Part shown: positions 4,836 to 5,965 of the stretch, piece by piece
How the letters are laid out: every line of letters begins with the position of its first letter
How positions within the stretch are numbered: position 1 is the first letter of the stretch
Assembly: GCA_018713375.1 (NCBI GenBank)
Contig: DVOV01000223.1
Span: 1 to 5,965, forward strand
DNA: 5,965 nucleotides
Origin: Candidatus Scatomorpha stercorigallinarum
GTDB lineage: Bacteria; Bacillota_A; Clostridia; Oscillospirales; Oscillospiraceae
Direction of reading: 5' to 3'
Translations under genes and position numbers: made by a program
The notes under the pieces: model-generated
Told to the model about the DNA's origin: nothing
The model's input: only the letters and a program-made list of their open reading frames with translations
Databases searched by the model: none

Positions 4836-5291
4836 ATGAAAGACTCGATGAAGGATGTAATTATTTCCATCAAGGGGACGCAGAGCCTGGGCCAGGGCGA
4901 GAGCGACGCCATAGAACTGGTGACGGAGGGCAAGTATTCCTTCCGCGACGGCCATGGAGAGCTGAGCTACATGGAGAGCGAGCTCACGGGCATGAAGGGC
5001 ACGCGCACCTCTTTCATCATCTCGCCGGAGCAGGTGGTGCTCGCGCGCGAGGGGACCATGACCAGCCGCATGATCTTCAGGGAGGGCATAAAAAACACCT
5101 TCCTCTATGACACGCCCTACGGCTCGGCCACCATGGGACTGGATACGCACAGGATAAGCTCGACGCTCGGGGAGCGCGGCGGGGACATGGAGATCGACTA
5201 TGTGGTGGATCTCGACCACGCCGTCGTTGGGTGCAACAAGTTCAAAATAAACGTAAGGGAACAGAAAGGCGGGGCAGAGGCAAATGCCTGA
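4836..5291 (+). CDS. DUF1934 domain protein (YwiB-like)
   Basis: This 151-aa protein spans a whole DUF1934 domain, a calycin-like beta-barrel family of unknown function. Family features in order: VIISIKGTQ (9-16 region), IELVTEGKYS (26-35), ELSYMESELTGMKGTRTSF (42-60), the strand VVLAREG, MIFREG, a YDTPYGSATMGLDT block (91-104), and the final strands MEIDYVVDLD and NKFKINV. It is predicted to be cytoplasmic, with no signal peptide. I chose the ATG at 4836, because an in-frame ATG at 4809 lies only about 2 nt after the predicted transcription start and its extra residues do not match the family. The start at 4836 has only a weak GGGG (4825-4828) as ribosome binding site; an ATG at 4848 is also possible. 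The gene overlaps argS by 8 nt and is cotranscribed with it, as ywiB-argS in B. subtilis. Confidence 0.88.
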   Translation: MKDSMKDVIISIKGTQSLGQGESDAIELVTEGKYSFRDGHGELSYMESELTGMKGTRTSFIISPEQVVLAREGTMTSRMIFREGIKNTFLYDTPYGSATMGLDTHRISSTLGERGGDMEIDYVVDLDHAVVGCNKFKINVREQKGGAEANA

Positions 5292-5965
5292 TTTGATCGA
5301 TGCGGCGAAAAAGAGCATAGAGACGCTGCTGGATGAGAGCTGCCGGCGCGCGGCCGAAAAGGGACAGCTGCCGGCGGGCGCGGAACTGAGCGGCACGGTG
5401 GAGGTGCCGAAGGACCCCACGAACGGGGACTTCGCCGCCAACCACGCCATGTCCGGCGCGCGGGCGCTGCGCATGGCGCCGCGCAAGATAGCCGACGCGC
5501 TGGTGGAGAACCTGGATCTCGCGGGCAGCTGGTTCGCCTCCGCGGAGGCGGCGGGGCCGGGATTTATCAACTTCCGCCTCTCCCCGGCCTGGTATGCGGA
5601 CGTGCTCCGCGCCGTGCAGTCCGCCGGGGCTGACTACGGGCGCTCCGACGAATTCGCCGGGCAGAAGGTGATGGTGGAGTTCGTCTCCGCCAACCCCACG
5701 GGGCCCATGCACATGGGCAACGCCCGCGGCGGCGTGCTTGGCGATACGCTCGCCTCCGTGCTCGACCGCGCGGGCGCGCAGGTCTGGCGCGAGTTCTATG
5801 TGAACGACGCCGGCAACCAGATCGAGAAGTTCGCCAACAGCCTCGACGCGCGCTATAAGCAGCTCATCCTCGGCGAGGAGGCTGTGGAGTTCCCGGAGGA
5901 CGGCTACCACGGGGACGATATCCGCGAGATCGCCCGCCGCTTCCGCGAGGAGCGGGGCGACGGCT
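5284..5965 (+). CDS. argS: Arginyl-tRNA synthetase, N-terminal part
   Basis: This class I aminoacyl-tRNA synthetase attaches arginine to tRNA-Arg. Only the first 227 residues are in the window; the frame is open to the last base. The N-terminal Add1 domain, which contacts the D-loop of the tRNA, covers roughly residues 1-110 and contains VPKDPTNGDFAANHAM (42-57) and GPGFINFRL (91-99). The Rossmann catalytic domain begins near VMVEFVSANPTGPMHMGNARGG (129-150). Its HMGN (143-146) is the class signature in the HxGN form, where E. coli-type enzymes have HxGH. The block REFYVNDAGNQIEKFANSL is also typical of ArgRS. The ATG at 5284 has AGAGG (5276-5280) only 3 nt upstream, with GGCGGGG (5268-5274) at 9 nt; either may serve. 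It overlaps the upstream DUF1934 gene by 8 nt, implying coupled translation. Essential housekeeping gene. Confidence 0.97.
   Translation, partial: MPDLIDAAKKSIETLLDESCRRAAEKGQLPAGAELSGTVEVPKDPTNGDFAANHAMSGARALRMAPRKIADALVENLDLAGSWFASAEAAGPGFINFRLSPAWYADVLRAVQSAGADYGRSDEFAGQKVMVEFVSANPTGPMHMGNARGGVLGDTLASVLDRAGAQVWREFYVNDAGNQIEKFANSLDARYKQLILGEEAVEFPEDGYHGDDIREIARRFREERGDG

Noticed and set aside
5242..5910. Minus-strand ORF of 222 codons at the window end
   Set aside because: It is antisense to argS, whose forward frame is open to the end of the window with clear ArgRS motifs.

Overview
The window is G+C-rich and gene-dense, with strong G/C preference at third codon positions. It looks like the chromosome of a high-GC Clostridia-type Firmicute, possibly an Oscillospiraceae-like gut anaerobe. 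This is an inference from three things: a YwiB-like DUF1934 gene directly upstream of argS (the same order as in Bacillus subtilis), a YtrA-type GntR/ABC-2 operon, and a lone ECF-transporter S component. The HxGN form of the class I signature in ArgRS also fits. I see no mobile element, CRISPR array, tRNA or rRNA.

Layout. (1) Positions 3-305 (+) are the 3' end of a GH13 alpha-amylase-type gene. (2) Positions 306-413 are non-coding and contain a nested inverted repeat that hides the ribosome binding site of a 30-residue single-pass membrane peptide (414-506, +). (3) Positions 521-2691 hold a minus-strand operon, read right to left: a near-consensus promoter overlapping a palindromic operator, a YtrA-type GntR repressor, an ABC ATPase, an ABC-2 permease, a small zinc-ribbon protein, and an intrinsic terminator. 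The genes are nearly contiguous or overlap. (4) Positions 2703-3368 hold a minus-strand ECF S component with a strong palindromic terminator, and an AT-rich divergent promoter region. (5) Positions 3369-4763 (+) encode a MocR/PdxR-type regulator (GntR winged helix plus aminotransferase-fold domain). The residue that should be the PLP-anchoring lysine is glutamine. (6) From 4772, a good promoter drives a DUF1934 gene overlapping argS, which runs off the window end.

How the genes work together. The GntR protein probably senses a stress or ligand and controls its own ABC-2 exporter or efflux operon, which carries an extra zinc-ribbon gene. The MocR regulator and the divergent S component look like a pair. 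MocR/PdxR proteins commonly sense pyridoxal phosphate and control vitamin B6 supply, so the S component is a candidate B6-vitamer carrier; this assignment is inferred from context.

The most interesting points are the Lys-to-Gln change in the MocR PLP site, a tandem composite repeat in the MocR/S-component intergenic region, and the structured leader of the 30-residue peptide. I do not see a clearly new multi-gene system.
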